Of a DNA stretch of 64,000 nt, positions 25,750 through 34,505 are shown piece after piece. Below the pieces are notes generated by a model that had not been told where the DNA came from, searched no databases, and saw only the letters and a list, made by a program, of their open reading frames with translations. Position 1 is the stretch's first letter. Every line of letters starts with the position of its first letter. Source of the DNA: Deinococcus cellulosilyticus NBRC 106333 = KACC 11606 (GTDB taxonomy: Bacteria; Deinococcota; Deinococci; Deinococcales; Deinococcaceae). A program made the translations under genes and the position numbers. The stretch is from contig NZ_BJXB01000001.1 of the NCBI RefSeq assembly GCF_007990775.1, forward strand, positions 447,065-511,064. The letters are read 5' to 3'.

Positions 25750-26606
25750 AGGGCACCCAATCTTTTTGCAGCTCTGGCCTGCAGGATGTTGCTGACCAGC
25801 AGGAGCACAAAGGAAACCACCAACATCACGGTGGCAATCGCGGTTGCACCCGTGTAGTCGTACTGCTCCAGCTTCGAAACAATCAGCAGGGGGATGATCT
25901 CGGTCTGCATGGGCATGTTCCCGGAGATGAAGATCACCGAGCCATATTCACCAACAGTGCGGGCAAAAGCCAGCGTAAATCCGGTCAGCACTGCAGGCAG
26001 GATCTCGGGCAGGATCACCCGGAAAAACACCTGACCTCTGGAGGCCCCGAGGCTCTCTGCTGCTTCTTCGGTGTCCTTGCTGAGGGCTTCGAGCACGGGT
26101 TGCACACTGCGCACCACAAAGGGAAGGCCAATGAAAGTCAGTGCGATGATGATGCCAGGCTGGCTGTAGGCGGCTTTGATTTCCAGGGGCACCAGCAGCT
26201 GTCCGACCCATCCATTGGGGGCCAGCAGTGAAGTCAGGGTGATCCCTGCAACGGCGGTGGGAAGGGCGAAGGGCAGATCAATGAAGGCATCCACCAGCTT
26301 TTTGAAGGGAAACTGGTAGCGGACCAGCACCCAGGCGGTGATCAGGCCAAACACGATGTTGATCAGTGAAGCAATCAGGGCACTGCTGAAGGTCACCCGG
26401 AAAGAGGCCAGCACACGGGGGGCAAGCACCACCTCCCAGAACTGCGACCAGCTGAGGGTGGCGGTTTTGATGAAAAGTCCCCCGAGGGGGACCAGGACGA
26501 TCAGCAACAGGTAGAAGAGGGTGAAAAACAGGGTGAAATGGAACCCGGGAATCACCCGACGGCCTTTTGCTTTTGCATTTTTTGGAGAGGTGAGGGCGGT
26601 CATCAT
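25746..26606 (-). CDS. cysT: Sulfate ABC transporter permease CysT
   Basis: A 286-aa permease with six hydrophobic segments; it shows DLPFALPTAVAGITL, the EAA loop EEAAESLGASRGQVFFRVI and TVGEYGSVIFISGNMP, all typical of CysT/CysU. It pairs with CysW to form the translocation channel. It lies six bases after the binding-protein gene. Confidence 0.92.
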   Translation of the reverse strand: MMTALTSPKNAKAKGRRVIPGFHFTLFFTLFYLLLIVLVPLGGLFIKTATLSWSQFWEVVLAPRVLASFRVTFSSALIASLINIVFGLITAWVLVRYQFPFKKLVDAFIDLPFALPTAVAGITLTSLLAPNGWVGQLLVPLEIKAAYSQPGIIIALTFIGLPFVVRSVQPVLEALSKDTEEAAESLGASRGQVFFRVILPEILPAVLTGFTLAFARTVGEYGSVIFISGNMPMQTEIIPLLIVSKLEQYDYTGATAIATVMLVVSFVLLLVSNILQARAAKRLGAL

Positions 26607-26612
26607 GGCCGA

Positions 26613-27599
26613 TCACTTCTGGTAGATCTGGTCGAACACGCCACCGTCGGTGAAGAACTTCTTCTGGGCTTCACGCCAGGTGCCAAAGGTGCTCTGCAGG
26701 GTGAAGAGTTTCACCTTGGGGAACTGTGCAGTGTATTTGGCAGCAATGGATTTGCTTCTGGGGCGGTAGTAGTTCTTGGCTGCAATTTCCTGACCTTCGG
26801 AGGAGTAAAGGAAATTCAGGTAGGCTCTGGCCAGTTTTTCGGTGCCGTGCTTCTGGACGTTCTTGTCCACCCAGGTCACAGGGGGCTCGGCCAGGATGCT
26901 GATGGAGGGGGCCACAATCTGGAATTTGCCTTCTCCAAGCTGTTTGGTGGCCAGCAGGGCTTCGTTTTCCCAGGCGATCAGGACGTCACCGATGCCACGT
27001 TCCACGAAGGTGGTGGTGCTGCCACGGGCACCAGAATCCAGCACAGGCACGTTCTTGTAGATTTTCTGCACGAAGTCTTTGGCTCTGGCTTCGGTTTTGT
27101 ATTTCTTTAGTGCGTAGCCCCAGGCTCCCAGGAAGTTCCAGCGTGCACCACCAGAGGTTTTGGGGTTGGGGGTGATGACCTGCACACCATTGCGGGCCAG
27201 ATCGTCCCAGTCTTTGATGTTCTTGGGGTTGCCCTTGCGCACCAGGAACACAATGGTGGAGGTGTAGGGAGAGCTGTTGTAGGCCAGTCTGGACTGCCAG
27301 TTTTCGGGCAGCAGTTTGGCATTGTCGGCAATGGAGTCGATGTCGTAAGAGAGGGCCAGGGTGACCACATCGGCTTCCAGACCATCAATCACGGATCTGG
27401 CCTGTGCTCCACTGCCTCCGTGGGACTGGTTGAGGGTCAGGTCCTGTCCGGTCTGGGCTTTCCATTTTTTGGCGAATGCAGCATTGACTTCCTGATACAG
27501 CTCGCGGGTGGGGTCATAAGACACGTTGAGCAGGGTGTTGCTGGCTGCAAGGGCGCTGGAGCTGATCAGAAGGGTCAGAAGAGCGGTGGTTTTTTGCAT
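26613..27599 (-). CDS. sbp: Sulfate-binding protein
   Basis: A 328-aa periplasmic protein with a signal peptide (hydrophobic core LLTLLISSSALAA, likely cut after ALA) and Sbp hallmarks: LLNVSYDPTRELYQEVN, SHGGSGAQARSVIDGLEADVV, NPKTSGGARWNFLGAW and YLNFLYSSEGQEI. ATG 27599 follows AAGGACG. It delivers sulfate or thiosulfate to CysTWA for cysteine synthesis. No CymR or CysB gene is adjacent. Confidence 0.92.
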   Translation of the reverse strand: MQKTTALLTLLISSSALAASNTLLNVSYDPTRELYQEVNAAFAKKWKAQTGQDLTLNQSHGGSGAQARSVIDGLEADVVTLALSYDIDSIADNAKLLPENWQSRLAYNSSPYTSTIVFLVRKGNPKNIKDWDDLARNGVQVITPNPKTSGGARWNFLGAWGYALKKYKTEARAKDFVQKIYKNVPVLDSGARGSTTTFVERGIGDVLIAWENEALLATKQLGEGKFQIVAPSISILAEPPVTWVDKNVQKHGTEKLARAYLNFLYSSEGQEIAAKNYYRPRSKSIAAKYTAQFPKVKLFTLQSTFGTWREAQKKFFTDGGVFDQIYQK

Positions 27600-27695
27600 G
27601 GGTCGTCCTTCCACATGGGGTGCATGTGTTTGCTGAATTTGGTTTGTGGGACAGAGTTTGATCGCCCAGAAGTGGTCATCTCCTGAGATGGATGA

Positions 27696-27724
27696 ATCTT
27701 AGACAAGATTACTAATTTTGTCAA
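27696..27724 (-). promoter_or_regulatory. Promoter of the sulfate import operon
   Basis: Leftward TTGACA (27724-27719), 17-base spacer, TAAGAT (27701-27696): a strong promoter with a start near 27689, giving a leader of about 90 bases before sbp. The stretch 27725-27865 between the two divergent promoters is AT-rich and holds no gene that I can support. Confidence 0.8.
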
Positions 27725-27865
27725 CTATTCGATTCGGGTGTTTTCTATACCGTTCTGCTAAAAGTTGTCCAAGTTGGCCTCTCTGCTTGTTTAAACTTAC
27801 ACTTTTTGATTTTTCATCTCTGGTAGGGCAAAATGTCCCAACATCACCTGGGGAAATCCCTATAA

Positions 27866-27894
27866 TTGACAAAATTTATCAACTACTTTACACT
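27866..27894 (+). promoter_or_regulatory. Promoter of the 67-aa protein gene
   Basis: TTGACA (27866-27871), 17 bases, TACACT (27889-27894). The transcript would start near 27901 and carry a leader of about 105 bases before the ATG at 28007. Confidence 0.75.
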
Positions 27895-28006
27895 GGTTTC
27901 AGTGCTCGAAAGCGAGCCTCTGTGATCTTCTCAAGCATCCCAAACCTCAAATCACACCTGACCCCAGGTGCAACCTTCAATGCTGTCTCCACGTAAGGAG
28001 GACTGT

Positions 28007-28210
28007 ATGGCATCATTTCTTAAACTTTCTGTCCGCTGGGTTCCCGGCACAAGCAACAAACTCATTCTGCAAACCCCCAGGGGGGAATTCCAGATCAGCC
28101 TGGAGCGTTTTGAACAGGTGCTTGGTCGCAGGGCAACGTTTGACCTCTACCTGATCGGCAAAACCACCCTGGAGCTTCCAGAGAAGAGCTTCCTCGGTCT
28201 GGTTGCCTGA
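28007..28210 (+). CDS. Small hypothetical 67-aa protein
   Basis: AAGGAGG lies five bases before the ATG, and a strong promoter and a terminator bracket it, so it is a real monocistronic gene. The product is a small beta-rich soluble protein (LSVRWVPGTSNKLILQTPRG) with no recognised family. It is divergent from the sulfate operon. Confidence 0.65.
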   Translation: MASFLKLSVRWVPGTSNKLILQTPRGEFQISLERFEQVLGRRATFDLYLIGKTTLELPEKSFLGLVA

Positions 28211-28224
28211 TCCCTGAAAAACAG

Positions 28225-28258
28225 AATCCCCTGACTGCAGAGGTCAGGGGATTTTTGT
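28225..28258 (+). terminator. Intrinsic terminator
   Basis: AATCCCCTGAC and GTCAGGGGATT form an 11-bp stem with a 7-base loop and are followed by TTTTTGTT. It ends the small gene at 28007; its GC-rich stem may also stop the convergent MBL transcript. Confidence 0.88.
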
Positions 28259-28270
28259 TGTTCTGAAATC

Positions 28271-29191
28271 CTAGAGGATGCGGAACTCCATCAGGTCCCG
28301 ACCCAGTGTGATCGGTCCAGAATAGATTTCGCCCATGCCTGCCAGATAAGAGGCCTCGGCCTCTGGGGTTCTCTTTGGAGCAGGAATGTGATGGGTCAGC
28401 ACCAGATGCTTCACCTGGGCTCTCGCAGCAATCTCTGCTGCCTCCAGTGTGGTGGTGTGGTATTTGGCCGGATTGGTCACCTGAATGGCAAGTTCAGGGT
28501 TCTGCTCTGCAATCTGGTCCAGCCAGGTCTTGTTGTACGCATCGTGCACCAGCAGGTCAGCATTCTGGCTGTGAAGGACCGTGTTCTCCACTGGACGGGT
28601 GTCTCCCGAGATCACCACAGACCTGCCTTTGTACTCAAATTTCATGCCAATGCAGGGCTTCACCGGACGGTGGTCCACCTCGAAAGCGGTGACCTTCACC
28701 CCATCCTGATCGTAAAGCACTCCATTGTCATGCTCGGTGAACTCGATCAGGGCACCGTCGGTGTCGGACTTGTTGTAACTCAGGCGCAGGCTGATGTCAT
28801 AAGAGAGAGCATCATGGTACTTCTGGATGATCTCGCGGGTGTTGGTGGGACCATACACCTTCATGGCGTTCTTGCGGCCATCGATGATCCCCACATGGGT
28901 CCTCCAGCTGCTGATGAACAGATCAATGAACCCCCCGTTGTGGTCGTAATGGTGGTGGGTGAAAAACACATGCTCAATGCGCTGGGGCATGATGCCACTT
29001 TCGATCAGCTGCCGCACCACCTCACCGCCGGAATCCACCAGAAAGACCTTGCCTGCCACAATCACGGCAACAGAAGGCTTGGCGGCTCCTCTGTAGGCAC
29101 GGGGGGTGCCCGTTCCAAGCAGGACCACAGAGAATTCCTCAGGATCGATGGGGCGGATGAAGTTCGGCTCGATGTATTCCTGATGATCCAT
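28271..29191 (-). CDS. MBL-fold metallohydrolase (AtsA/ElaC-like)
   Basis: A 306-aa metallo-beta-lactamase-fold protein. It has the N-terminal GTGTPRAYRGAAKPSVAV, the metal motif FFTHHHYDHNGG (HxHxDH), later VDHRPVKPCIGMKFEY, VISGDTR with the third-ligand aspartate, and LVLTHHIPAP with the last histidine. These order and spacing match arylsulfatase/RNase Z-like hydrolases. ATG 29191 lies seven bases after TATGAT, fitting a leaderless start; the ATG at 29203 is inside that box. The prophage begins right behind its promoter. Confidence 0.85.
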   Translation of the reverse strand: MDHQEYIEPNFIRPIDPEEFSVVLLGTGTPRAYRGAAKPSVAVIVAGKVFLVDSGGEVVRQLIESGIMPQRIEHVFFTHHHYDHNGGFIDLFISSWRTHVGIIDGRKNAMKVYGPTNTREIIQKYHDALSYDISLRLSYNKSDTDGALIEFTEHDNGVLYDQDGVKVTAFEVDHRPVKPCIGMKFEYKGRSVVISGDTRPVENTVLHSQNADLLVHDAYNKTWLDQIAEQNPELAIQVTNPAKYHTTTLEAAEIAARAQVKHLVLTHHIPAPKRTPEAEASYLAGMGEIYSGPITLGRDLMEFRIL

Positions 29192-29288
29192 GTCAACAAT
29201 CATACAGGACTGGATTTGGGGTGGGTGGGAGGTGTCAGGACAGTGTTGTGTATCTTTAGTTCCCACACACATAAATCAAGTTCAGTTC

Positions 29289-29379
29289 GAAGTGTAAAAA
29301 GTGGAATTTCGAGAAAACAACCGGAATGCGTGGCAGGCGAACGCGTCTAGGACGCAACCAGCATTCCGGTGAAGTGTAA
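29289..29379. repeat. Prophage left-end repeats and nested hairpin
   Basis: GAAGTGTAA occurs at 29289-29297 and 29371-29379, 82 bases apart, and are candidate transposase-binding sites. The first continues into AAAA, similar to the GAAGT-rich end sites of Mu. Between them a perfect inverted repeat, ACCGGAATGC (29320-29329) and GCATTCCGGT (29361-29370), encloses a smaller perfect hairpin GCGTC-TAG-GACGC (29343-29355). No gene lies in 29192-29432. Confidence 0.45.
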
Positions 29380-29432
29380 TCAGGCGTGATCCAGTGCAAG
29401 TTTTCGGTGTCTCATTTTATTTTTCGATGAAT

Positions 29433-30125
29433 TCAATCCACTGCTGAGATGACTCTGACCACTCTACCCACGATCTGGGCGATTCGGTCTGGACTGATGA
29501 TGGTCATGCCGGGTTCGGTGAATTCCGGGTTGGTGCTGACCAGGAAGGTGTCTCGCAGTTTTTTGCATACGTAGCCATCATCTTCGATCCTGGCGACTAC
29601 GACACTGCCATTTGTCCCAAGGTCGTTTCGGTTGACCAGCACGATGTCTCCATCAAAGATGGGTCTTCTGCCGCCTTCCATGCTGTTGCCCTGGACCAGG
29701 AAGCCGATGAGGTCCTTGCCCTGTGCAAATTCGGCTTCGACATAGACAGTCTGGTCGGTGGGGCTGCTTTGCAGGGGTCCGGCTCCCACGCGGCCAGGGA
29801 TGTAAACAGGAACTTTTCTGACCTGATCTGAGAAGGCTGTTCCGGCACCTAGCGCGTCGGGTTCCAGGATGTAGAGGAGTTCGTGGAGTGGGGCGCGAAC
29901 GGCATCTGAGAACGCTTTAAGGAAGTCCAGGCTGGGTTTGACCAGCACCCCTGTTGCGGTGGCCCTGCCTCTGAGGAGGGTGTACAGGGTGGGACGTGCC
30001 AGGCCGTGGTGAGCAGCCCACTCTTTCACGGTGGGGATGTTGTCTCGTCTCATGGCGTTGACCACGTAGGCTGTGAGGGGTCCCCTCAGATCTTTGAGCT
30101 GTTCGCGTTCAGCAGTTGTCTTCAT
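29433..30125 (-). CDS. Phage repressor with S24 peptidase domain
   Basis: A 230-aa CI/LexA-like repressor. The N-terminal half has a helix-turn-helix (VKEWAAHHGLARPTLYTLLRG, residues about 33-53). The C-terminal half is an S24 domain with the nucleophile serine in VQGNSMEGG, then FDGDIVLVNRNDLG and the catalytic lysine in GYVCKKLRDTF, so it may self-cleave on DNA damage. It starts at ATG 30125 with GGAGG upstream and diverges from the early lytic operon. It is expected to maintain lysogeny. Confidence 0.9.
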   Translation of the reverse strand: MKTTAEREQLKDLRGPLTAYVVNAMRRDNIPTVKEWAAHHGLARPTLYTLLRGRATATGVLVKPSLDFLKAFSDAVRAPLHELLYILEPDALGAGTAFSDQVRKVPVYIPGRVGAGPLQSSPTDQTVYVEAEFAQGKDLIGFLVQGNSMEGGRRPIFDGDIVLVNRNDLGTNGSVVVARIEDDGYVCKKLRDTFLVSTNPEFTEPGMTIISPDRIAQIVGRVVRVISAVD

Positions 30126-30161
30126 ATATAGCCTCCAGTGGCTCTGATGCGTAAATTCTAC

Positions 30162-30207
30162 TTGACGTGTCTACACTTGTAGCATTAAAATTATACGTAT
30201 GTAGACA
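30162..30207 (+). promoter_or_regulatory. Early lytic promoter and operators
   Basis: TTGACG (30162-30167) and TAAAAT (30186-30191) are spaced by 18 bases. TGTCTACA (30168-30175) and its inverse TGTAGACA (30200-30207) flank the -10, and CTACACTTGTAG (30171-30182) is itself palindromic and fills the spacer. A repressor bound here would block the promoter. The same TGTCTACA half-site recurs at 30415, 35668 and 39793 inside the phage. Confidence 0.6.
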
Positions 30208-30222
30208 AGGAGGTGATGTGAC

Positions 30223-30456
30223 GTGCAACTGGGAGATCGGATACAAAGAAAGTTGGATGAGCTGGGCTGGTCAGCGGTCACGTTGGCCGAGAGGAGCGGT
30301 TTATCTCGTGCCACTGTGTATGCATTGCTCGGCAACACACGCGGAAAACGGATCAGTCTGGAGACTGCAACCAAGCTGAAAGAAGCTCTGGGTGCAAATT
30401 TTTTTGAGGACGGATGTCTACAAAAGGATACAGGGGAATTGATTTCTAATGCCTAG
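30223..30456 (+). CDS. Cro/Ner-like HTH regulator
   Basis: A 77-aa Xre-type DNA-binding protein: IQRKLDELGWSAVTLAERSG, then LSRATVYALLGNTRGKRIS. It is the first gene of the early lytic operon. GGAGG lies nine bases before the GTG start. In Mu the equivalent gene (ner) shuts down early and repressor transcription. Its last eight bases overlap the transposase gene. Confidence 0.82.
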   Translation: MQLGDRIQRKLDELGWSAVTLAERSGLSRATVYALLGNTRGKRISLETATKLKEALGANFFEDGCLQKDTGELISNA

Positions 30457-32629
30457 GTTCTCGGAGAAGCGCAAAAAACACCTTTTCACCTTGAAAGAAT
30501 GCGCTGTCATGGCAGGGCGTCCTGAACCCACCATCAAAAACTGGATCAAAAAAGCCCGTGCTGCAGGAACCATTTACGAAGAAACAGCGATGGTCCCGAA
30601 CGGTCACGGTGCCAGTAAAGTGGTGTTCTTTGACCCGGCCACCCTGGGCATCAAAGTCCCCTCCAGTTCTGCAGTGGATCAAAAATCAGGTGATCCGGTG
30701 CAGAAGAGCAGTGGATCACTGCAGAAGATCACCCGTGCTGCAGTTGATCATCTGCAAAATCCAGGCAGTGAGACGGCAAATTCTGGAGATGTCCAGCTTG
30801 GGGTGGGGTTTAGCACTGGATCATCCGAAATGATCCTCCGCAACCAGCCAGGGCAGCAGATCCAGATGAAAGACCTGGACATTGATGCCCATGTTGAGTA
30901 CATCTATGTGACCCTGCAGCCCATCCTTCGAGAGCAGGACAAGCACGTCCGCCGTCGTCTGATCCTGAAACTGGCTGATGACCTGAGGGTGTCTGATCGC
31001 ACTGTATATAACTGGGTGAAACTTCTTGAAGAATCCCAGAATGACATTGCTGCCATTGCCCGACAGAAGCGCAAGGACAAGGGTTACCAGCGGGTCATTG
31101 ATGATCAGAAACGCTATGAGCTGCAAAACGTGTTCATCTCGAACACCGTGCACACCAGTGTCAGGACCATCTACAAAAACCTGCTGATGTTTGCTCCTGA
31201 CCTTCTGGAGTATTCCACCAAAGGTGGAAAAACCAAAGTCATGAGCCTGCCTACCCTCATGCGGATCAAAAAGGAAATGCTGGATGATCCGATGCTCCGG
31301 CTGCTGTTCATGGATGCCACAGCACAGGATGAATACCTCAGGACCTACAACGGACGTGTGACCACCTTCAGCAGCAACCAGCTCTGGGAAATGGACATGA
31401 CCCGCTGTGACATCCTGCTGTTCGACCCTGCAACCGGGAAGACGTTCCGGCCACGGGTCCACGCGATCATTGATGTTCATTCTGGCTGCATTGTCGGTCT
31501 GGACTTCTCTGAGTTGGAAGACTCTGACGCAACGATGGCCGCTCTGGTCCGTGGGCTGACCCAGAAATCTGACCCTGCGTACCCGTGGGGCACACCATCT
31601 GTTCTGTACTGTGACAACGGCAAGATCTACACCAGTGAGCGCCTGGCCCAGCTTTGCAGGTATGTGGGCGTCAAGATTGTGCACTCCAGAGCGTATGTGA
31701 GCCACACCCGTGGAGCCATTGAACGCTGGTTCGGTATTCTGCATGACTTTGAAACCACCCTGCCCGGTTACGTCGGTCCTGATGCTGTGGAACGGGACAA
31801 TGAAGAACTTGAGAAGCTGACTGAGGCATCCAGAGAGTGGGTGAGCACCGGGAAAGATCCAGGGTACGGAAACCGCCTGATGACCTTTCTGGAGTATAAA
31901 AACCGGGTTCTGGCGTGGCTGATCGGCTTTTACCACAAGCAGCCGGTTCGTGGGGTGCCCCGCGATCAGCTGTTCATGCAAGAAGCAGCCCCTAAGTCCT
32001 TCAGGAAGTACAACGACCTGGAATTGCTGATTGCCAGTGGTTACCACACCGAACGCACGGTGACCCCAGATGGTGGGGTGCAACTGGACAACATTCTCTA
32101 CAAGATCCCGGATGGGTCCCTGGCCCCGTACCGTGCGGTTGCCATCGGCACACGCCCGAAATACCAGAGCAGCAGGGCACTGGCAGGGTTCAACGGCATG
32201 CGGGTGACCATCGTGGAAAACCGCTATTACCTGGGTGACGACCAGATTGCCATTGTGAACCGCCAGAAGTCCGGCCACTTCGAGCTGATCGGCTTTGCTG
32301 TCCCAGCCCCCATGATCGCAGATTCTGCAGAGTCCCGTGAACTCAGGAAAGCGCAGAAACGTCAGTTGAAAGCCACGCTGGAACAGGCTCAGCAGCAGAA
32401 AGCTGCACGGGCACGTTCTGAATTCGTGGTGAGCAACCTGCAGGTCAGTGCCCTGAACATGCAGGATCAAGTTACCGATACCCTCCCAGCCCCGAAAGCT
32501 CAAGAGGTGCAGATTGACGTGATCGCCCCCAAAGAGCTTCCGGCCACGGACCCCATTCTGGCCCGTCTGAGAGGGAGCCGTCCCCAGAGCCTTGCTGACC
32601 TCAAGCGCGAACTTGAGGAGGAGCGTTGA
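30449..32629 (+). CDS. Mu-like DDE transposase (MuA-like)
   Basis: A 726-aa transposase. An N-terminal helix-turn-helix (LKECAVMAGRPEPTIKNWIK) binds DNA, a second DNA-binding part follows, and the rve/RNase H core has the catalytic triad D316 (WEMDMTRCD), D389 (LYCDNGKIYT) and E425 (TRGAIERWF), i.e. D-D-35-E. A Mu-type beta-barrel domain (residues about 530-620) and a basic, helical C-terminal tail follow, the latter likely contacting the AAA+ partner. It carries out integration and replicative transposition. The stop overlaps the next gene. Confidence 0.95.
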   Translation: MPRFSEKRKKHLFTLKECAVMAGRPEPTIKNWIKKARAAGTIYEETAMVPNGHGASKVVFFDPATLGIKVPSSSAVDQKSGDPVQKSSGSLQKITRAAVDHLQNPGSETANSGDVQLGVGFSTGSSEMILRNQPGQQIQMKDLDIDAHVEYIYVTLQPILREQDKHVRRRLILKLADDLRVSDRTVYNWVKLLEESQNDIAAIARQKRKDKGYQRVIDDQKRYELQNVFISNTVHTSVRTIYKNLLMFAPDLLEYSTKGGKTKVMSLPTLMRIKKEMLDDPMLRLLFMDATAQDEYLRTYNGRVTTFSSNQLWEMDMTRCDILLFDPATGKTFRPRVHAIIDVHSGCIVGLDFSELEDSDATMAALVRGLTQKSDPAYPWGTPSVLYCDNGKIYTSERLAQLCRYVGVKIVHSRAYVSHTRGAIERWFGILHDFETTLPGYVGPDAVERDNEELEKLTEASREWVSTGKDPGYGNRLMTFLEYKNRVLAWLIGFYHKQPVRGVPRDQLFMQEAAPKSFRKYNDLELLIASGYHTERTVTPDGGVQLDNILYKIPDGSLAPYRAVAIGTRPKYQSSRALAGFNGMRVTIVENRYYLGDDQIAIVNRQKSGHFELIGFAVPAPMIADSAESRELRKAQKRQLKATLEQAQQQKAARARSEFVVSNLQVSALNMQDQVTDTLPAPKAQEVQIDVIAPKELPATDPILARLRGSRPQSLADLKRELEEER

Positions 32630-33381
32630 TGATGAAAATGTCCCTGGAAACCCTCGACAACGTGCATGAGTTCCTGAAAACCCGTGCCGTTGCCACCAGT
32701 TTACCTGCTGGATTCAAACAAACCAGCAATTTCGTGGCAATCGCCCGTGCCATTGCCAAGGCAGAGAAGATGCAGGCACCCCTGGCCCTGATCAGTGGAT
32801 CGCACGGGGTGGGGAAGACCACCACCCTCCGCTGGTACTCGGAAAACTGGTCTGCCCTGATGTTCGAACTGGAGCCCAAAACCCAGCCGAAAGACATCCT
32901 GAGACGCATTTCCAGCCTGCTGAGCATCAACGCAGGACAGGGCTACCGCATGCAGACCAGCGTGCTGATCGACCAGCTGAAGGACAACCCCAGAATCATC
33001 ATTCTGGACGAAGCCCAGCGTGCCGATTATGACAGCCTGGACCTGCTGAAATACCTTGCAGACTCCTCAGGCAGCACCTTTATATTGTCTGCTTCTCCCA
33101 GCATGGGCGAACGCATCAAGAAATGGCCGGACATCGACAGCCGTGTCTGGATCAAAAAGCGGGTGAACCCCATGGATGCCCAGGAACTGGTGGACCTGTA
33201 CCTGGAAGACGGATGGCTGAAGGAAACCCTGCTGGAAATCCACAAGTGCACTGGAGGGGTGCACCGTGAAATCACTGCCCTGTTCCGCAACTGCGACCAG
33301 CTGCTGAACGGCACAGACCTCACCTACTCCAACCTGCTTCCAGCACACATTCGCGCCATCGTGAACGAGGAGATGTCATGA
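32629..33381 (+). CDS. AAA+ transposition activator (MuB-like)
   Basis: A 250-aa ATPase with Walker A SGSHGVGKTTTLRWYS, Walker B RIIILDEAQRADYDSLDLLKYL and sensor region FILSASPSMGERI. It matches the TniB/MuB group that binds target DNA and activates the transposase. GAGGAGG lies before ATG 32629, which overlaps the transposase stop (TGATG). It also provides target immunity in Mu. Confidence 0.92.
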   Translation: MMKMSLETLDNVHEFLKTRAVATSLPAGFKQTSNFVAIARAIAKAEKMQAPLALISGSHGVGKTTTLRWYSENWSALMFELEPKTQPKDILRRISSLLSINAGQGYRMQTSVLIDQLKDNPRIIILDEAQRADYDSLDLLKYLADSSGSTFILSASPSMGERIKKWPDIDSRVWIKKRVNPMDAQELVDLYLEDGWLKETLLEIHKCTGGVHREITALFRNCDQLLNGTDLTYSNLLPAHIRAIVNEEMS

Positions 33382-33767
33382 CGAGACGCCGCCCTGGTGG
33401 TGAGAGCACCAAACGTCTGGCTGAGGTCACTCAGCCGGACGGGAAGTCTCTCAAGGTCCCTGCAGCGAAGGATGTGGGCACCTTCCTGTACGTCACAGAA
33501 GACGGCAAATGGCCCAAAGCCCCCACCACCTGCCTGCTGCTGGACATGCCCTACCTGCAGGTGGGCAGCACCATCTACATGGAAGAAATGCGGCCCGGCC
33601 ACAACATGGGCACCCACCGCTTCATGGAAGTGATCGACACCCGCGTTTCTGTGGGTGTCTTTCCCGGCAAGTACGGACAGGTGAAAAGGCTCCTGTTGCT
33701 GATGGAACGCACCAGTGATGAGGCCATGGACGCCTTCACTGCAGACGACCTGGAGGATTTTCGATGA
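33378..33767 (+). CDS. Early phage protein, 129 aa
   Basis: Unknown soluble protein, basic at the N-terminus (TRRRPGGESTKR), with a beta-rich middle (TFLYVTEDGKWPKAPTTCLL). Starts by ATGA overlap with the MuB-like gene and ends by ATGA overlap with the next gene, so it belongs to the coupled early operon. No motif was recognised. Confidence 0.65.
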   Translation: MTRRRPGGESTKRLAEVTQPDGKSLKVPAAKDVGTFLYVTEDGKWPKAPTTCLLLDMPYLQVGSTIYMEEMRPGHNMGTHRFMEVIDTRVSVGVFPGKYGQVKRLLLLMERTSDEAMDAFTADDLEDFR

Positions 33768-34093
33768 ACGAGAATCCTTCTGCAAACTCTTTTGACCCCA
33801 TGGATGAGGCGTGTCACCTGCTGATCAGCCCTGCAAAACGCCATGCCATCCAAACCGCAGTGAAGCAAGGCCGTGTGACAGCCAGAGATATCTACAGGGA
33901 ATTCCCAGCATTCTCCAAGAAAACCACCTTTGAACTGATCCGGCGTTTGATCCGTGGTGGGGTCCTGAAGTACGGCCCGACCCTTCCTGGTGATGTAAAG
34001 GGACCCATTCAAACCTATGAAATTGCTGACTTGACTGCCATCAGAGAGCTGCACCAGTGGCTTTCTGAGCTTCTGGAGGACACCCATGGATAA
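33764..34093 (+). CDS. Early phage winged-helix-like protein, 109 aa
   Basis: The segment RVTARDIYREFPAFSKKTTFE followed by LIRRLIRGGVLKYGP has the pattern of a winged helix-turn-helix (recognition helix then a beta wing). It could bind DNA and regulate early or middle genes, a role that Mor has in Mu, but no direct similarity to Mor was seen. It overlaps both neighbours. Confidence 0.6.
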   Translation: MNENPSANSFDPMDEACHLLISPAKRHAIQTAVKQGRVTARDIYREFPAFSKKTTFELIRRLIRGGVLKYGPTLPGDVKGPIQTYEIADLTAIRELHQWLSELLEDTHG

Positions 34094-34505
34094 CCAGCTT
34101 CGAGCCCGAATCACCCGTCTGCTGGAGGTTCCTGAGCAGATTGATGCTGCCCGGAAAATTCTGGTGGCCCAGCGTGCGGAACTTCGCAAAGTGAAGCGCA
34201 AACTGGAGCACCGTGAGGCCGCCATTCGCCTTCAGGTTCCACCCAACATCACCAACAAGGAAATGCGGGACGCTTGGGTGCTGGTGACCTGTGAAGCCGA
34301 TCAGGAGTGGAGCAAGTGCAAGGACCGGGAAGAACAGCTGCAGGTCACCATCGACAAGCACCTGGCCCAGGTGGAAGTTCTGGACCATGAGCGCAAGGCT
34401 CTGAAAGCTGCCCTGGAGCGAGAATATGCGGACATCATCGAGACTGCTCTGAATGACCGTGCCCTGGCAGAAGTGCTCTCCAGAAAGGGTGGCCTGGTCG
34501 GATGA
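34086..34505 (+). CDS. Early phage coiled-coil protein, 139 aa
   Basis: Almost entirely helical and highly charged, with heptad-like stretches (LVAQRAELRKVKRKLEHREA; KDREEQLQVTIDKHLAQVEV), so probably a coiled coil. Its place after the transposition genes and its helical nature recall the Gam-type DNA-end-binding proteins of Mu-like phages, but the sequence match is not clear. Overlaps the previous gene by eight bases. Confidence 0.6.
   Translation: MDNQLRARITRLLEVPEQIDAARKILVAQRAELRKVKRKLEHREAAIRLQVPPNITNKEMRDAWVLVTCEADQEWSKCKDREEQLQVTIDKHLAQVEVLDHERKALKAALEREYADIIETALNDRALAEVLSRKGGLVG

Noticed and set aside
30783..30796. CTGGAGATGTCCAG, matching the core of the late boxes, inside the transposase gene
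   Set aside because: It lies in coding sequence, has C/G instead of the G/C outer bases, and has no TANNNT 21-22 bases downstream.
30821..32503. Very long leftward frame opposite the transposase
   Set aside because: Antisense shadow of a strongly biased coding sequence; no start signal and His/Gln/Val-rich composition typical of such shadows. The same holds for the long leftward frames at 45031-46896, 50581-52128 and 53499-55571.
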